A DNA stretch of 64,000 nucleotides from DASUBV01 sp963822485. GTDB lineage: Bacteria; Actinomycetota; Actinomycetes; Streptosporangiales; Streptosporangiaceae. The DNA lies in the NCBI GenBank assembly GCA_963822485.1, contig CAWGHW010000017.1, positions 124,001-188,000 on the forward strand. The letters run 5' to 3'. Position 1 is the stretch's first letter, and every line of letters begins with the position of its first letter. A program made the position numbers and the translations under genes. Below are positions 1 to 8,060 of this stretch, piece after piece. The notes below the pieces were generated by a model. That model had not been told where the DNA came from, did not search any database, and was given only the letters and a program-made list of their open reading frames with translations.

Positions 1-1
1 G

Positions 2-253
2 ACCTTGTGGACCAGGCTGGCGCCGGGTCCAGATGTTCTGCCGTCCGGGCTGGTCATCAACCCGCGCGGGGACACGATGTTCATCGGCGGCAACCACACC
101 GCGGCCTACTCGGTCGCCGACGGCACGCTGCGGTGGATCACCAGCGGCACCCGCGGGTCGGGCGTCATCGGGCTCAGCGGCGACGGCACCCGCCTGTTCG
201 GAACCCGCTGGGCCAGCAGCCCTGGCATCACCACCGTCGCATACCAGACGTAA
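2..253 (+). CDS. C-terminal fragment of a beta-propeller (WD40/PQQ-like) protein, 5' end outside window
   Basis: The reading frame is open from the first bases and stops at TAA 251-253, so only about the last 83 residues are seen. They contain two blade-like units: GDTMFIGGNHTAAYSVADG followed by LRWITSG, and LSGDGTRLFGTRW. This strand-turn-strand pattern with GDxxF/GDGxxL motifs is typical of WD40, YVTN or PQQ-type propellers. The start, any signal peptide and the real function lie upstream. The family call rests on a short tail only. The convergent LysR gene ends 25 bases downstream. Confidence 0.5.
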   Translation, partial: TLWTRLAPGPDVLPSGLVINPRGDTMFIGGNHTAAYSVADGTLRWITSGTRGSGVIGLSGDGTRLFGTRWASSPGITTVAYQT

Positions 254-277
254 ACACGCCCCGTGTGCCTGGGCGTG

Positions 278-1228
278 TCACTGAGGCTGCGGCGGTTCAC
301 CCGCGGCGGCGGCCGCCGGTTTTCGCTGGCCGTCGTAGACGCGGGCGCGCTCGACGAAAATCTGGTGCAGATCCCTGACTGCGCGCGTCGGGCGGAGCGA
401 CCGGACGCGCTGGATGACCAGCTCGACCTGGGTGTCGTCGTCGGCGATTGGCCGCCAGGTGATGATGCCCCGTTTCTCCATCGGGTCGCCGATGATGCTG
501 AAGTCAGGGAGCACGGTGATCCCGAGTCCTTCGGCGACCATCAGCTTGCCCATCTCCGCCCCGTCGGCGGAGTAGGAGAACTCCGGTAGCTGACCCTGGG
601 TCAGCCGGTGAATGAAGCGGTGCATGAGATAGCCGGAGCGCATCACGATCAGCGGCTCGGTGTGCAGGTCACTGGCACGCACCGCGGTGAGGGACGCCAG
701 GGTGCTGTCCGGGCGCATGCAGACGACCGGGCGGCCGCGCAGCAGCGTCGTCGTCCCCAGCTCGGGCGGCATGTCGTCGCCCTCCAGGTAATTGACCAGC
801 CCCAGGTCGAAACCTCCGGCCAGGATCGCGCGGTGGATCTCGTCCTGCTGCGCGCCAATGATCTCGACCTGCGTCGCGCGATGGGTTTCACGGAACTGGC
901 GGATCGCCGGGGTCAGCAGTGGCACCGTCGCGGTGCTGACCGTGCCGACCCGGATCACGCGAATGCTCAGGTGCTGCTTGCCAGCGTCCAGGCGCAGCCG
1001 GTCGACCGAGTCGAGCACGGTGAGGATCTGAGGGAAAAGCTCGCGGCCTGAGTCGCTGACCGTCGCGCCGTGGCGCCCCCGCTCCAGCAGGTCGATGCCG
1101 AGTTCCCGCTCCAGGCTCCGCACGGCCTCGCTCAGCGCTGGCTGCGAGATATGGAGCTCTTCCGCCGCGCGGCGAAACGAGCCAAGCCTGGCCACCACGG
1201 CGAGATATTCGAGTTGCTCGATCCGCAC
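278..1228 (-). CDS. LysR-family transcriptional regulator, probable regulator of the adjacent organosulfur operon
   Basis: 316 residues, the usual LysR length. It begins at GTG 1228 with MRIEQLEYLAVVARLGSFRRA, the standard LysR winged helix-turn-helix (SFRRAAEELHISQPALSEAV, about residues 17-36), followed by a periplasmic-binding-like effector domain. It is divergent from the SsuD-like gene at 1392, with 163 bp between the two starts, and an inverted repeat lies in that gap. That arrangement is the classic LysR autoregulator plus divergent target layout. Known relatives of sulfonate or sulfone operons (Cbl/CysB/SsuR type) are LysR proteins that respond to sulfur supply. The specific effector here is inferred from the neighbours only. 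The proline/alanine-rich last 15 residues are probably disordered. Confidence 0.88.
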   Translation of the reverse strand: MRIEQLEYLAVVARLGSFRRAAEELHISQPALSEAVRSLERELGIDLLERGRHGATVSDSGRELFPQILTVLDSVDRLRLDAGKQHLSIRVIRVGTVSTATVPLLTPAIRQFRETHRATQVEIIGAQQDEIHRAILAGGFDLGLVNYLEGDDMPPELGTTTLLRGRPVVCMRPDSTLASLTAVRASDLHTEPLIVMRSGYLMHRFIHRLTQGQLPEFSYSADGAEMGKLMVAEGLGITVLPDFSIIGDPMEKRGIITWRPIADDDTQVELVIQRVRSLRPTRAVRDLHQIFVERARVYDGQRKPAAAAAGEPPQPQ

Positions 1229-1273
1229 GGCAACGTCCGCTCCTCGAGGGGCTGGTCAGACAACTATAGTTTA

Positions 1274-1290
1274 CCGATCGAATTGATCGG
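1274..1290. promoter_or_regulatory. inverted repeat in the lysR-ssuD intergenic region, candidate LysR operator
   Basis: CCGATC-GAATT-GATCGG is a perfect 6-bp inverted repeat with a 5-bp centre. It sits in an AT-richer patch (1261-1300) between the divergent starts at 1228 and 1392. Weaker symmetry continues outward (ATAGTTTA on the left, TTTAACCTAT on the right). LysR proteins usually bind an interrupted T-N11-A dyad near this position, and that assignment is an inference. Confidence 0.5.
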
Positions 1291-1391
1291 TTTAACCTAT
1301 CGCACCCTCGGAAATCCGTATTGGACCCTCATCGGCCCCGGTCCGCATCCTGGTGACGAAGAGTTCAGACCGGTAGGAGGTCAGCACGCCC

Positions 1392-2540
1392 ATGGGGATC
1401 GTTCTGCACTGGTTCCTGCCCACGAACGGCGACTCGCGCACCGACCTGAGCCTGGGGAACGCGGTCGGCGCGGCCGGCAGCCGGGCCGCCGAGGGCGGCA
1501 GTGAGCGAGCGCCCGACATCCGCTACATCGGGCAGATCGCCCGGTCCGCCGAGCAGCTCGGCTTCACCGGCGCGCTCACCCCGACCAGCTCATGGTGCGA
1601 GGACTCGTGGATCATGACCGCCGCGCTGACCCAGGTCACCGAGCGGTTCAAGTTCCTGGTCGCGTTCCGCCCCGGGTTCATGTCGCCGACGCTCGCGGCC
1701 CAGATGGCCGCGACCTACCAGCGCATCTCCGGTGGCCGGCTGCTGCTCAACGTGGTCACCGGCGGCGACGACGTAGAGCAGCAACGGTTCGGCGACCACC
1801 TCGGCAAGGAGGCCCGGTACGAGCGAGCCGGTGAGTTCCTGCACATCGTCCGTGAGCTGTGGCGCGGCGACCCGGTCACGTTCCAGGGCCAGCACTATGA
1901 CGTGCGCTCCGGGCAACTGATCCCCGCCCGGCTCTGGCCGGAGATCTACCTGGGCGGGTCATCAGCCCCGGCGCTGGACGTCGCGGCCAGGTACGCCGAC
2001 GTGTACCTGACGTGGGGAGAGCCACCACAGGCCGTGGCGGAAAAACTGGACGCGGTGCGGACGCGCGCCAAGCAAGCCGGCCGGGAGCTGCGCTTCGGGA
2101 TCCGGCTGCACGTGATCACCCGGGACACCGCGGACGAGGCGTGGGCGCAAGCCCAGCGGCTGCTGGACGGCCTGGACCCCGCGGCGATCGAGCGGGCGCA
2201 GGCCATTCAGCGGGCCTCCCAGTCCGAGGGCCAGCGCCGGATGGCCGCGCTGCACGGCGGGCGCACCGACGCCCTGGAGGTATCGCCGAACCTGTGGGCC
2301 GGCGTGGGCCTGGTCCGCGGCGGCGCGGGCACCGCGCTGGTCGGCAGCCACGACGAGGTGGCAGAGCGGATGGCCGAGTACTACGCGCTCGGCATCGACG
2401 AGTTCATTTTGTCCGGCTACCCGCACCTGGAAGAGGCCTACCAGGTCGGCGAGGGCCTGATGCCGGTCCTGCGGCGCCGCGGCCTGATGACCTCCCCGCG
2501 CGACGACAACCAACCCGTGGAGGCTGACCATGACCACTGA
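1392..2540 (+). CDS. ssuD: FMNH2-dependent alkanesulfonate monooxygenase-type protein (LLM family, SsuD-like)
   Basis: 382 residues. ATG 1392 has an AGGAGG Shine-Dalgarno at 1376-1381. The protein is a luciferase-like TIM barrel. The segment GVGLVRGGAGTALVG (about residues 299-313) and the ending FILSGYPHLEEAYQVGEG match the SsuD subgroup rather than generic F420 LLM enzymes. SsuD uses FMNH2 from a partner reductase and O2 to cleave the C-S bond of alkanesulfonates, releasing sulfite and an aldehyde. A flavin reductase is encoded three genes downstream. The gene overlaps sfnG by 11 bp, so the two are likely co-translated. In bacteria with SfnG, an SsuD/MsuD-type enzyme consumes the methanesulfinate/methanesulfonate that SfnG produces. 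The exact substrate cannot be read from the sequence. Confidence 0.88.
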   Translation: MGIVLHWFLPTNGDSRTDLSLGNAVGAAGSRAAEGGSERAPDIRYIGQIARSAEQLGFTGALTPTSSWCEDSWIMTAALTQVTERFKFLVAFRPGFMSPTLAAQMAATYQRISGGRLLLNVVTGGDDVEQQRFGDHLGKEARYERAGEFLHIVRELWRGDPVTFQGQHYDVRSGQLIPARLWPEIYLGGSSAPALDVAARYADVYLTWGEPPQAVAEKLDAVRTRAKQAGRELRFGIRLHVITRDTADEAWAQAQRLLDGLDPAAIERAQAIQRASQSEGQRRMAALHGGRTDALEVSPNLWAGVGLVRGGAGTALVGSHDEVAERMAEYYALGIDEFILSGYPHLEEAYQVGEGLMPVLRRRGLMTSPRDDNQPVEADHDH

Positions 2541-3705
2541 CCCTGCCACTGAGCCGCTCCGCTTCGCCTACTGGGTGCCCAACGTCAGCGGCGGCCTGGT
2601 CACGAGCACCATCGAGCAGCGCACCGACTGGTCCTTCGACTACAACCGCACCCTGGCCCGGCTGGCCGAGTGGGCCGGATTCGACTACGCGCTGAGCCAG
2701 GTCCGCTACACGGCCAGCTACGGCGCCGAGTACCAGCACGAGTCGACCAGCTTCAGCCTCGCGCTGCTGCTGGCCACCGAGCGGCTCAAGCTGATCGCCG
2801 CGGTCCACCCCGGCCTGTGGCACCCCGGCGTCCTGGCCAAGTGGGTGGCCACCGCCGACCACCTGTCCGGCGGGCGGGTCGCGGTGAACGTCGTCTCGGG
2901 CTGGTTCAAGGACGAGTTCCGCCAGCTCGGAGAGCCGTGGCTGGAGCACGACGAGCGGTACCGGCGCACCGCCGAGTTCATCCTGGCGCTCAAGCGGATC
3001 TGGACGCAGGACGAGGCCAATCTGGCCGGTGACTTCTACCGGATCCGCGACTTCAGCCTCAAGCCGAAGCCGCTGTCCTGGCCGGGCCTGCCGCACCCGG
3101 AGATCTTCCAGGGCGGCAACTCCTCCGCCGCCCGGCGCAACGGCGGCGAGCTCTCCGACTGGTACTTCTCCAACGGCAAGGACTTCGACGGGGTCCGGGA
3201 GCAACTCGCCGAGCTGCGGCAGGTCGCGGACGCGGCCGGGCGCACCGGCGGGCCGAGGTTCGGCCTCAACGGATTCGTCATCGTCCGCGACACCGAGCAG
3301 GAGGCCAGGGACACGCTGCGCGAGATCATCGCGAAGGCGCACGTCGAGGCGGTCGAGGGGTTCGGGGCCGCGGTCAAGCAGGCCGGGGCGTCCACCGCGG
3401 ACAAGAAGGGCATGTGGGCCGACTCCAGCTTCGAGGACCTGGTGCAGTACAACGACGGGTTCCGGACCCAGCTGATCGGTACCCCCGAGCAGGTGGCGAC
3501 CCGGATCGTCGAGTACCGCAAGCTCGGCGTGGACCTCATCCTGACCGGCTTCCTGCACTACCACGAGGAGATCGAGCGGTTCGGCCGGGACGTGCTGCCG
3601 ATCGTCCGCGCGCTCGAGGTGGAGGCCGGCCTGGACCCGGCCGCGGTTCCTGACCCGGCTGCGGGCCTGACGGACCCCGGTCCCGTCCTGGTGGGCGCGC
3701 GATGA
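2530..3705 (+). CDS. sfnG: FMNH2-dependent dimethyl sulfone monooxygenase SfnG
   Basis: 391 residues, starting at ATG 2530 inside the end of the preceding gene. The opening FAYWVPNVSGGLV (residues 12-24), YALSQVRYTASYGAE (about 55-69), VAVNVVSGWFKDEFRQLGEP (about 118-137) and DLVQYNDGFRTQLIGTP are hallmark stretches of SfnG. SfnG oxidises dimethyl sulfone with FMNH2 and O2 to methanesulfinate and formaldehyde and lets cells use dimethyl sulfone as a sulfur source. Its presence next to SsuD-like, SfnB and flavin-reductase genes gives a nearly complete scavenging route. It overlaps the next gene by 4 bp (ATGA). Identification as SfnG is strong because the motif run is long and specific. Confidence 0.93.
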   Translation: MTTDPATEPLRFAYWVPNVSGGLVTSTIEQRTDWSFDYNRTLARLAEWAGFDYALSQVRYTASYGAEYQHESTSFSLALLLATERLKLIAAVHPGLWHPGVLAKWVATADHLSGGRVAVNVVSGWFKDEFRQLGEPWLEHDERYRRTAEFILALKRIWTQDEANLAGDFYRIRDFSLKPKPLSWPGLPHPEIFQGGNSSAARRNGGELSDWYFSNGKDFDGVREQLAELRQVADAAGRTGGPRFGLNGFVIVRDTEQEARDTLREIIAKAHVEAVEGFGAAVKQAGASTADKKGMWADSSFEDLVQYNDGFRTQLIGTPEQVATRIVEYRKLGVDLILTGFLHYHEEIERFGRDVLPIVRALEVEAGLDPAAVPDPAAGLTDPGPVLVGAR

Positions 3706-4928
3706 GTGTCACCTCGACCGTCGCACAGGCCGGGGTTCTGTCTTCCGCAACGGAGGCTCTCGCCGCCGCCCGGGCCTACGCCGAGTCGATCGCCAGCGGC
3801 GTGATCCAGCGCGACCGCGCGGGCCGCGTGCCCTACGCGGAGCTGGCCGACCTGGATGCCAGCGGGCTGCTCGGGATCATGGTTCCGGCCGCATACGGAG
3901 GCCCGGACCTGTCCCCGGTGGTGCTGGCCGAGGTGATCCGGACCATCGCGGCCGTGGATCCGGCGATCGCCCAGGTCCCGCAGGCCCACTTCCTGTTCGT
4001 GGACGTGCTGGCCGTCCACGGCAGCCCGGCACAGCAGGAGCGGCTCTTCGCGGACGTGCTGGCCGGCGCCCGGCTGGGCAACGGCCTGGCCGAGCGGGGC
4101 GGCCAGCATGCCCAGGACCTGAAGACCCGGCTGCGGTCCGGGCCGTCCGGGCGGGACGGCCTGCGGCTGGAGGGGCGGAAGTACTACTGCACCGGCTCGA
4201 TCTCGGCCCGCTGGATCGGGGTCAGTGCGCTGGACGACGACGACCGCCTGGTCCTGGCCTTCGTCGAGCGGGATGCCCCGGGCGTCCAGGTCGGCGACGA
4301 CTGGGACGTGATGGGCCAGCGCGCCACGGTCAGCGGCTCCGCGGTCTTCGACCAGGTGCCGGTCGACCCCGGCCTGGTCATCCCGTACGGCAGCGCGTTC
4401 GAGGTGCCGCAGCAGCTCGGCGCCCGGGCCCAGCTGGTGCACGCCGCGATCCAGGTGGGGATCGCGGGCGGCGCGCTGCGCGACGCGGGCGAGTTTGTCC
4501 GGACCCGGGCCCGGCCGTTCTTCGAGGCTGCCCGGGCCGGCTGGGCGCAGGTCGCCGCGGCCGACCCGCACACGATCCACCGCTTCGGCAAGCTCGCCAC
4601 CCGGGTGCGCGCGGCCGAGGCGCTGCTCGCCTCCGCCGCGGCCACGCTGGAGGAGGTGACCCGCGTCCCCCGGGACGCCGGCGAGGCGGCCCGCGGGTCG
4701 ATCGCGGTCGCGGAGGCCAAGGCGTTCGCCAGCGATGTCGCGGTTGAGGCGGCCAGCGACCTGTTCGCGCTGGCCGGGGCCAGCGCGGCTGATGAGCGGC
4801 ACGACCTGTCCCGGCACTGGCGGAACGCCCGCACGCATGCCAGCCACGACCCGGTCGATTGGAAGTATCACCATGTCGGCAACTTCCGGCTCAACCACGT
4901 CCTGCCCCCGAACCACGGGCAGCTCTGA
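3702..4928 (+). CDS. sfnB: SfnB-family sulfur acquisition oxidoreductase (acyl-CoA dehydrogenase fold)
   Basis: 408 residues, starting at ATG 3702 in an ATGA overlap with sfnG. It has an acyl-CoA dehydrogenase-like architecture: N-terminal helices with LGIMVPAAYGGPDLSP, a mid beta-domain with LEGRKYYCTGS and MGQRATVSGSA, and a C-terminal helical domain ending SRHWRNARTHASHDPVDWKY. These features match SfnB and DszC flavin-dependent monooxygenase relatives rather than true acyl-CoA dehydrogenases, whose catalytic-base Glu region is absent. SfnB is repeatedly found with SfnG in sulfone-utilisation clusters, and its precise reaction is not settled. Position and overlap show that it is expressed with sfnG. 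Confidence 0.87.
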   Translation: MSVTSTVAQAGVLSSATEALAAARAYAESIASGVIQRDRAGRVPYAELADLDASGLLGIMVPAAYGGPDLSPVVLAEVIRTIAAVDPAIAQVPQAHFLFVDVLAVHGSPAQQERLFADVLAGARLGNGLAERGGQHAQDLKTRLRSGPSGRDGLRLEGRKYYCTGSISARWIGVSALDDDDRLVLAFVERDAPGVQVGDDWDVMGQRATVSGSAVFDQVPVDPGLVIPYGSAFEVPQQLGARAQLVHAAIQVGIAGGALRDAGEFVRTRARPFFEAARAGWAQVAAADPHTIHRFGKLATRVRAAEALLASAAATLEEVTRVPRDAGEAARGSIAVAEAKAFASDVAVEAASDLFALAGASAADERHDLSRHWRNARTHASHDPVDWKYHHVGNFRLNHVLPPNHGQL

Positions 4929-4930
4929 TC

Positions 4931-5446
4931 ATGACGACCACTGACCCGCGGGTGGCCGGCGGCGACGTGTCGGCCTCGGACTTCCGTCACGCGATCGGCC
5001 ACTTCGCCACCGGCGTCACCATTGTCACCTCGGTCGGGATCGACGGCGAGCCGGTCGGCACCACGGCCAACGCGGTGAGTTCACTGTCCCTGGACCCGCC
5101 GCTGATCCTGGTCTGCTTCGACCGCTCCAGCCAGACGCTGCAGGCGGTGCAGGCGCACGGCGCATTCGCCGTTAACGTCCTCGGCGCACGGCAGCAGCAC
5201 CTCTCGGCCAACTTCGCCCGCCGGGGCCTGGCCGCAGCCTGGGACGGGGTCCGGCACCGCCGGGGCCGGACCGGCAGCCCGCGGCTGGCGGACGTGATCG
5301 CCAGCCTCGAGTGCACCGTGGAGAACCGCCTCGCCGGGGGAGACCACGAGATCATCGTGGGCCGGGTCCGGGAGGTGGAGACGAGTGGGGACGACGCGGC
5401 CCCGCTGGTGTTCTGGCGCGGCAGCTACGCGTCACTCGGAAGCTGA
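4931..5446 (+). CDS. flavin reductase family protein supplying FMNH2
   Basis: 171 residues from ATG 4931, two bases after the sfnB stop. An upstream in-frame start at 4859 would lie inside sfnB and is less likely. The protein has the FMN-binding split-barrel fold of NAD(P)H:flavin oxidoreductases: FRHAIGHFATGVTIVT, GTTANAVSSLSLDPPLILVC and the closing GRVREVET. Such enzymes reduce free FMN for two-component monooxygenases. Lying between sfnB and a second acyl-CoA-dehydrogenase-like gene, it is the obvious source of reduced flavin for SsuD, SfnG and probably the SfnB/DszC-type proteins. The product would be cytoplasmic. Confidence in the family is high, and the physiological partner is inferred from the operon. 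Confidence 0.88.
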   Translation: MTTTDPRVAGGDVSASDFRHAIGHFATGVTIVTSVGIDGEPVGTTANAVSSLSLDPPLILVCFDRSSQTLQAVQAHGAFAVNVLGARQQHLSANFARRGLAAAWDGVRHRRGRTGSPRLADVIASLECTVENRLAGGDHEIIVGRVREVETSGDDAAPLVFWRGSYASLGS

Positions 5447-5532
5447 TCCGGCCCCGCCCCGAACGGCGCCTGCGGAGCCTGGCCCCCGCTATGACCTCAC
5501 CTTCTCGCTCTGCGACTGGAAAGGACCCTGCC

Positions 5533-6789
5533 GTGACGACCACCGAGAGCACTGCCACATCAAGCACGGGCGCCCCGAGCACTGCCGTTCGGAGCACTCC
5601 GCTGCCCGGCATTGAGCTGGATAACCCCGTACAGGTCGCCGAAGCGCTGCGCGACGAGTTCCGCCCCGGCGCCGCCGACCGGGACCGCGAGCGCGCGTTC
5701 CCGTACGAGCAGTGCGCGGCGTTCCGCGCCTCCGGCCTCCTTGGCCTCATGGTTCCCCGCGAGTACGGGGGCTACGGGGGCACCTTCGCGGAGCTCATGA
5801 GGGTCGTGATCGCCATCTCGGCCGGCGACTCCAACATTGGCCAGATGTACCAGCTGCACACCGGCGGCATCCGGCTGCTGCAGGAGTTCGCCTCCCCCGA
5901 TGTGCAGGCCAAGTGGCTGCCCCGGTTCGCGAGCGGCGAGCTGTGGATCACCAACGCCTACTCCGAGGTCGGCACCAGGAGCGTGAACGACTTCAACACG
6001 ACAGTGACCAAGGACGGCGCGGGCTGGCGGCTGAACGGCCGCAAGTTCTACTGCACAGGCAGCCTGGCCGGGGACATCACGTTCGGCCCGTGCCGCGTCG
6101 AGGGCTCCGATGAGGTGCGGGTGTTCTACGCGCCGACAGACGCCGAAGGCGTGACGATCCTTGACGACTGGAGCGGCTTCGGCCAGCGGACCACGGCCAG
6201 CGGCACGACCGAGTTCCGCAACGTGTGGATCCCCGACGAGCTGTGCCTCGGCAGCCCCGACACCGAGGGAGGCGGAGGCGGGGACGTCACCTCCCTGAAC
6301 TACCAGGCGGTGCACACCGGCGTGTTCGTCGGCATCGCCAAGAACGCGCTCGAGGACGCGGTCGAGTTCGTCCGCACCAGGGCGCGGGTCTGGTACGAGA
6401 GCGCCTCCGAGCGTGCCCCCGACGATCTCTACACCCAGCTGAGGGTCGGGGAGATGAAGACCGCAGTGGACGCCGCCGAACTGCTGTCGCTGCGCGCCGC
6501 CGACCTGTGCGACGAGGCCGTCGCCCAGCTGGGGGACGCGCGCACGCGCGGTGAGGCGTCGCTCGTCACCGGCCAGGCCAGGGAGGCCGCGGCCGAGGCC
6601 GCGATGTTCGCGGGCTCGACCCTGTTCAAGGTCTGCGGCGCCGGAAGCGTCCTGGAGAAGTACGGCTTCGACCGGCACTGGCGCAACGCGCGCACGCTGT
6701 CGCTGCACAACCCCCTCGACTTCAAGCTGATGCACGCGGGCGACTACCTGCTCAACGGCACCCTGCCGCCCGTCGATTCGTACAACTAG
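5533..6789 (+). CDS. second SfnB/DszC-type flavin-dependent oxidoreductase (acyl-CoA dehydrogenase fold)
   Basis: 418 residues from GTG 5533, which follows a good GGAAAGGA ribosome site. An in-frame ATG at 5491 would add a low-complexity, poorly conserved 14 residues. Fold features are GLLGLMVPREYGGYGG, LWITNAYSEVGT, LNGRKFYCTGSLAG and FGQRTTASGTTEF, then the C-terminal FDRHWRNARTLSLHNPLDFK. The protein is a paralogue of the preceding SfnB and belongs to the same group as the DszC dibenzothiophene monooxygenase. It is in the operon 86 bp after the flavin reductase and 9 bp before the AmiS/UreI-type gene. A likely role is FMNH2-dependent oxygenation of an organosulfur compound. The substrate is unknown, and it is not evidently an acyl-CoA dehydrogenase. 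Confidence 0.8.
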   Translation: MTTTESTATSSTGAPSTAVRSTPLPGIELDNPVQVAEALRDEFRPGAADRDRERAFPYEQCAAFRASGLLGLMVPREYGGYGGTFAELMRVVIAISAGDSNIGQMYQLHTGGIRLLQEFASPDVQAKWLPRFASGELWITNAYSEVGTRSVNDFNTTVTKDGAGWRLNGRKFYCTGSLAGDITFGPCRVEGSDEVRVFYAPTDAEGVTILDDWSGFGQRTTASGTTEFRNVWIPDELCLGSPDTEGGGGGDVTSLNYQAVHTGVFVGIAKNALEDAVEFVRTRARVWYESASERAPDDLYTQLRVGEMKTAVDAAELLSLRAADLCDEAVAQLGDARTRGEASLVTGQAREAAAEAAMFAGSTLFKVCGAGSVLEKYGFDRHWRNARTLSLHNPLDFKLMHAGDYLLNGTLPPVDSYN

Positions 6790-6798
6790 GAGCTGGTC

Positions 6799-7437
6799 AT
6801 GTCCGATGTAGGACTGATGTTCGTGGGTGCCGTGCTGTTCGTCAACGGCCTGCTCTTCCTGGGCCGGGTGGACGGCAAGGGCGCGGCCACCTTCAACCTG
6901 TTCGTCGGCGCCTTGCAGGTCGCGATCCCGTTCTACCTGATCGCCACGGCCCCCTCGGCGAGCGACATCCTGCTGGACGCCGGGATTTTCCTGTTCGGGT
7001 TCACGTACCTGTATGTAGGCATCAGCAACCTGGCGGGCCAGTCGCTCGTCGGGCTCGGCTGGTATTCGGCCTGGGTGGCGATCATGGCCGCTGCCTTCGG
7101 CATCACGAACATCGTGAAGTTCCACGACCCGACGATCGGCCTGCTGTGGCTGCAGTGGTCGGTGCTGTGGGCACTGTTCTGGCTCGTGCTCGCGCTGGGC
7201 ATCACGCGCCTCACCAAGCTGGCCGGCTGGCTGACGCTGATCCTGTCCTTTACCACCTGCACGATTCCCGGCTACCTTCTGCTACTGGGGGAGTGGGGAC
7301 ACGTCCACACGTGGCTGGTGCTGGTTGCCATCGCGGCGACGGTGGTGGCTCTGCTGCCTATCGGAAGCCGGAGCCTGCGCAAGTCTCCCGGTACGACTGA
7401 GCAGGCCGAGGCTGGGGTTCCGGTCTCGGTGGCCTGA
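6799..7437 (+). CDS. AmiS/UreI-family inner-membrane channel, last gene of the organosulfur operon
   Basis: 212 residues. ATG 6799 is preceded by AGGAG at 6788-6792, which overlaps the previous stop. Six hydrophobic segments are visible, starting VGLMFVGAVLFVNGLLFLG. The motif ATFNLFVGALQV and the pattern WLQWSVLWALFWLVLALG are typical of AmiS/UreI proteins. Known members pass urea (H. pylori UreI) or short-chain amides (AmiS next to amidases). No urease or amidase gene is nearby. The neighbours handle sulfones and sulfonates. Uptake of a small neutral sulfur compound such as dimethyl sulfone is therefore a reasonable inference, not shown by the sequence. The basic C-terminal tail (SRSLRKSPGT) is likely cytoplasmic. 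Confidence 0.85.
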   Translation: MSDVGLMFVGAVLFVNGLLFLGRVDGKGAATFNLFVGALQVAIPFYLIATAPSASDILLDAGIFLFGFTYLYVGISNLAGQSLVGLGWYSAWVAIMAAAFGITNIVKFHDPTIGLLWLQWSVLWALFWLVLALGITRLTKLAGWLTLILSFTTCTIPGYLLLLGEWGHVHTWLVLVAIAATVVALLPIGSRSLRKSPGTTEQAEAGVPVSVA

Positions 7438-7492
7438 CGAGCAGCGGTGGGCATCGATTCCGGTCGTCACGATGGCGTGAAGGGAGATCGCC

Positions 7493-8044
7493 GTGACACG
7501 CGCTCGGCAGGTCCTGTTCATCCAGGGCGGCGGTGCGGGCGCGCACGACGAGTGGGACGACAAGCTGGCCGGGAGTCTGAGGCGAGAGCTCGGGGGTGGG
7601 TATGAGGTCCGCTATCCGCGCATGCCCGACGAGGGCGACCCGAGTTATGCCCGGTGGAGCGCGGCGATCCGGGGCGAGATCGCGGACCTGGACGACGGCG
7701 CGGTCGTGGTCGGCCACTCGGTCGGGGCGGCAATCCTCGTCAGTGCGCTCGCTGAGCAGCCGCCGGAGCGAGGGCTCGGGGCGATTGTGCTGATCGCCGC
7801 CCCGTTCGTCGGCGAGGGCGGCTGGCCCGGTGACGAGTTCGAGCTGACGGGCGACCTCGGTGCGAGGCTGCCGCCAGGTGTGCGGGTGCACGTGTTTCAC
7901 GGACTCCAGGACGAGACCGCCCCGCCTTCGCATGCCGGCCTGTATGCGCTGGCGATCCCGCAGGCGCAGGTACGCCAGCTGCCCGGCCGCGATCATCAGC
8001 TGAACAACGACCTGAGCGAGGTAGCTGAGGCGGTCCGTAGGTGA
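7493..8044 (+). CDS. small alpha/beta hydrolase (RBBP9/YdeN-like serine hydrolase)
   Basis: 183 residues from GTG 7493 with GGGAGA a few bases upstream. The order of motifs is that of short serine hydrolases: LFIQGGGAG (oxyanion loop, about residues 8-16), nucleophile elbow VVGHSVGAA (Ser about residue 71), acid region FHGLQDETAP, and a late catalytic His in LPGRDHQLNN. The length fits RBBP9/YdeN-type hydrolases, and the substrate is unknown. It is followed 16 bp later by an SDR gene on the same strand, so the two are probably co-transcribed. It is not obviously part of the sulfur operon, which ends 55 bp upstream. Confidence 0.8.
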   Translation: MTRARQVLFIQGGGAGAHDEWDDKLAGSLRRELGGGYEVRYPRMPDEGDPSYARWSAAIRGEIADLDDGAVVVGHSVGAAILVSALAEQPPERGLGAIVLIAAPFVGEGGWPGDEFELTGDLGARLPPGVRVHVFHGLQDETAPPSHAGLYALAIPQAQVRQLPGRDHQLNNDLSEVAEAVRR

Positions 8045-8060
8045 TGCGAGGGAGGCTTCT

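Noticed and set aside
3558..4916. Long open frame antisense to the sfnB gene
   Set aside because: It is a shadow of the GC-rich codon bias of sfnB; its residues are Arg/Gly/Asp-rich with no motif, while the plus strand has a clear family match.
5560..7125. Long minus-strand frame across the second SfnB-like and AmiS/UreI-type genes
   Set aside because: Shadow frame; the plus-strand products have strong motifs and ribosome sites.
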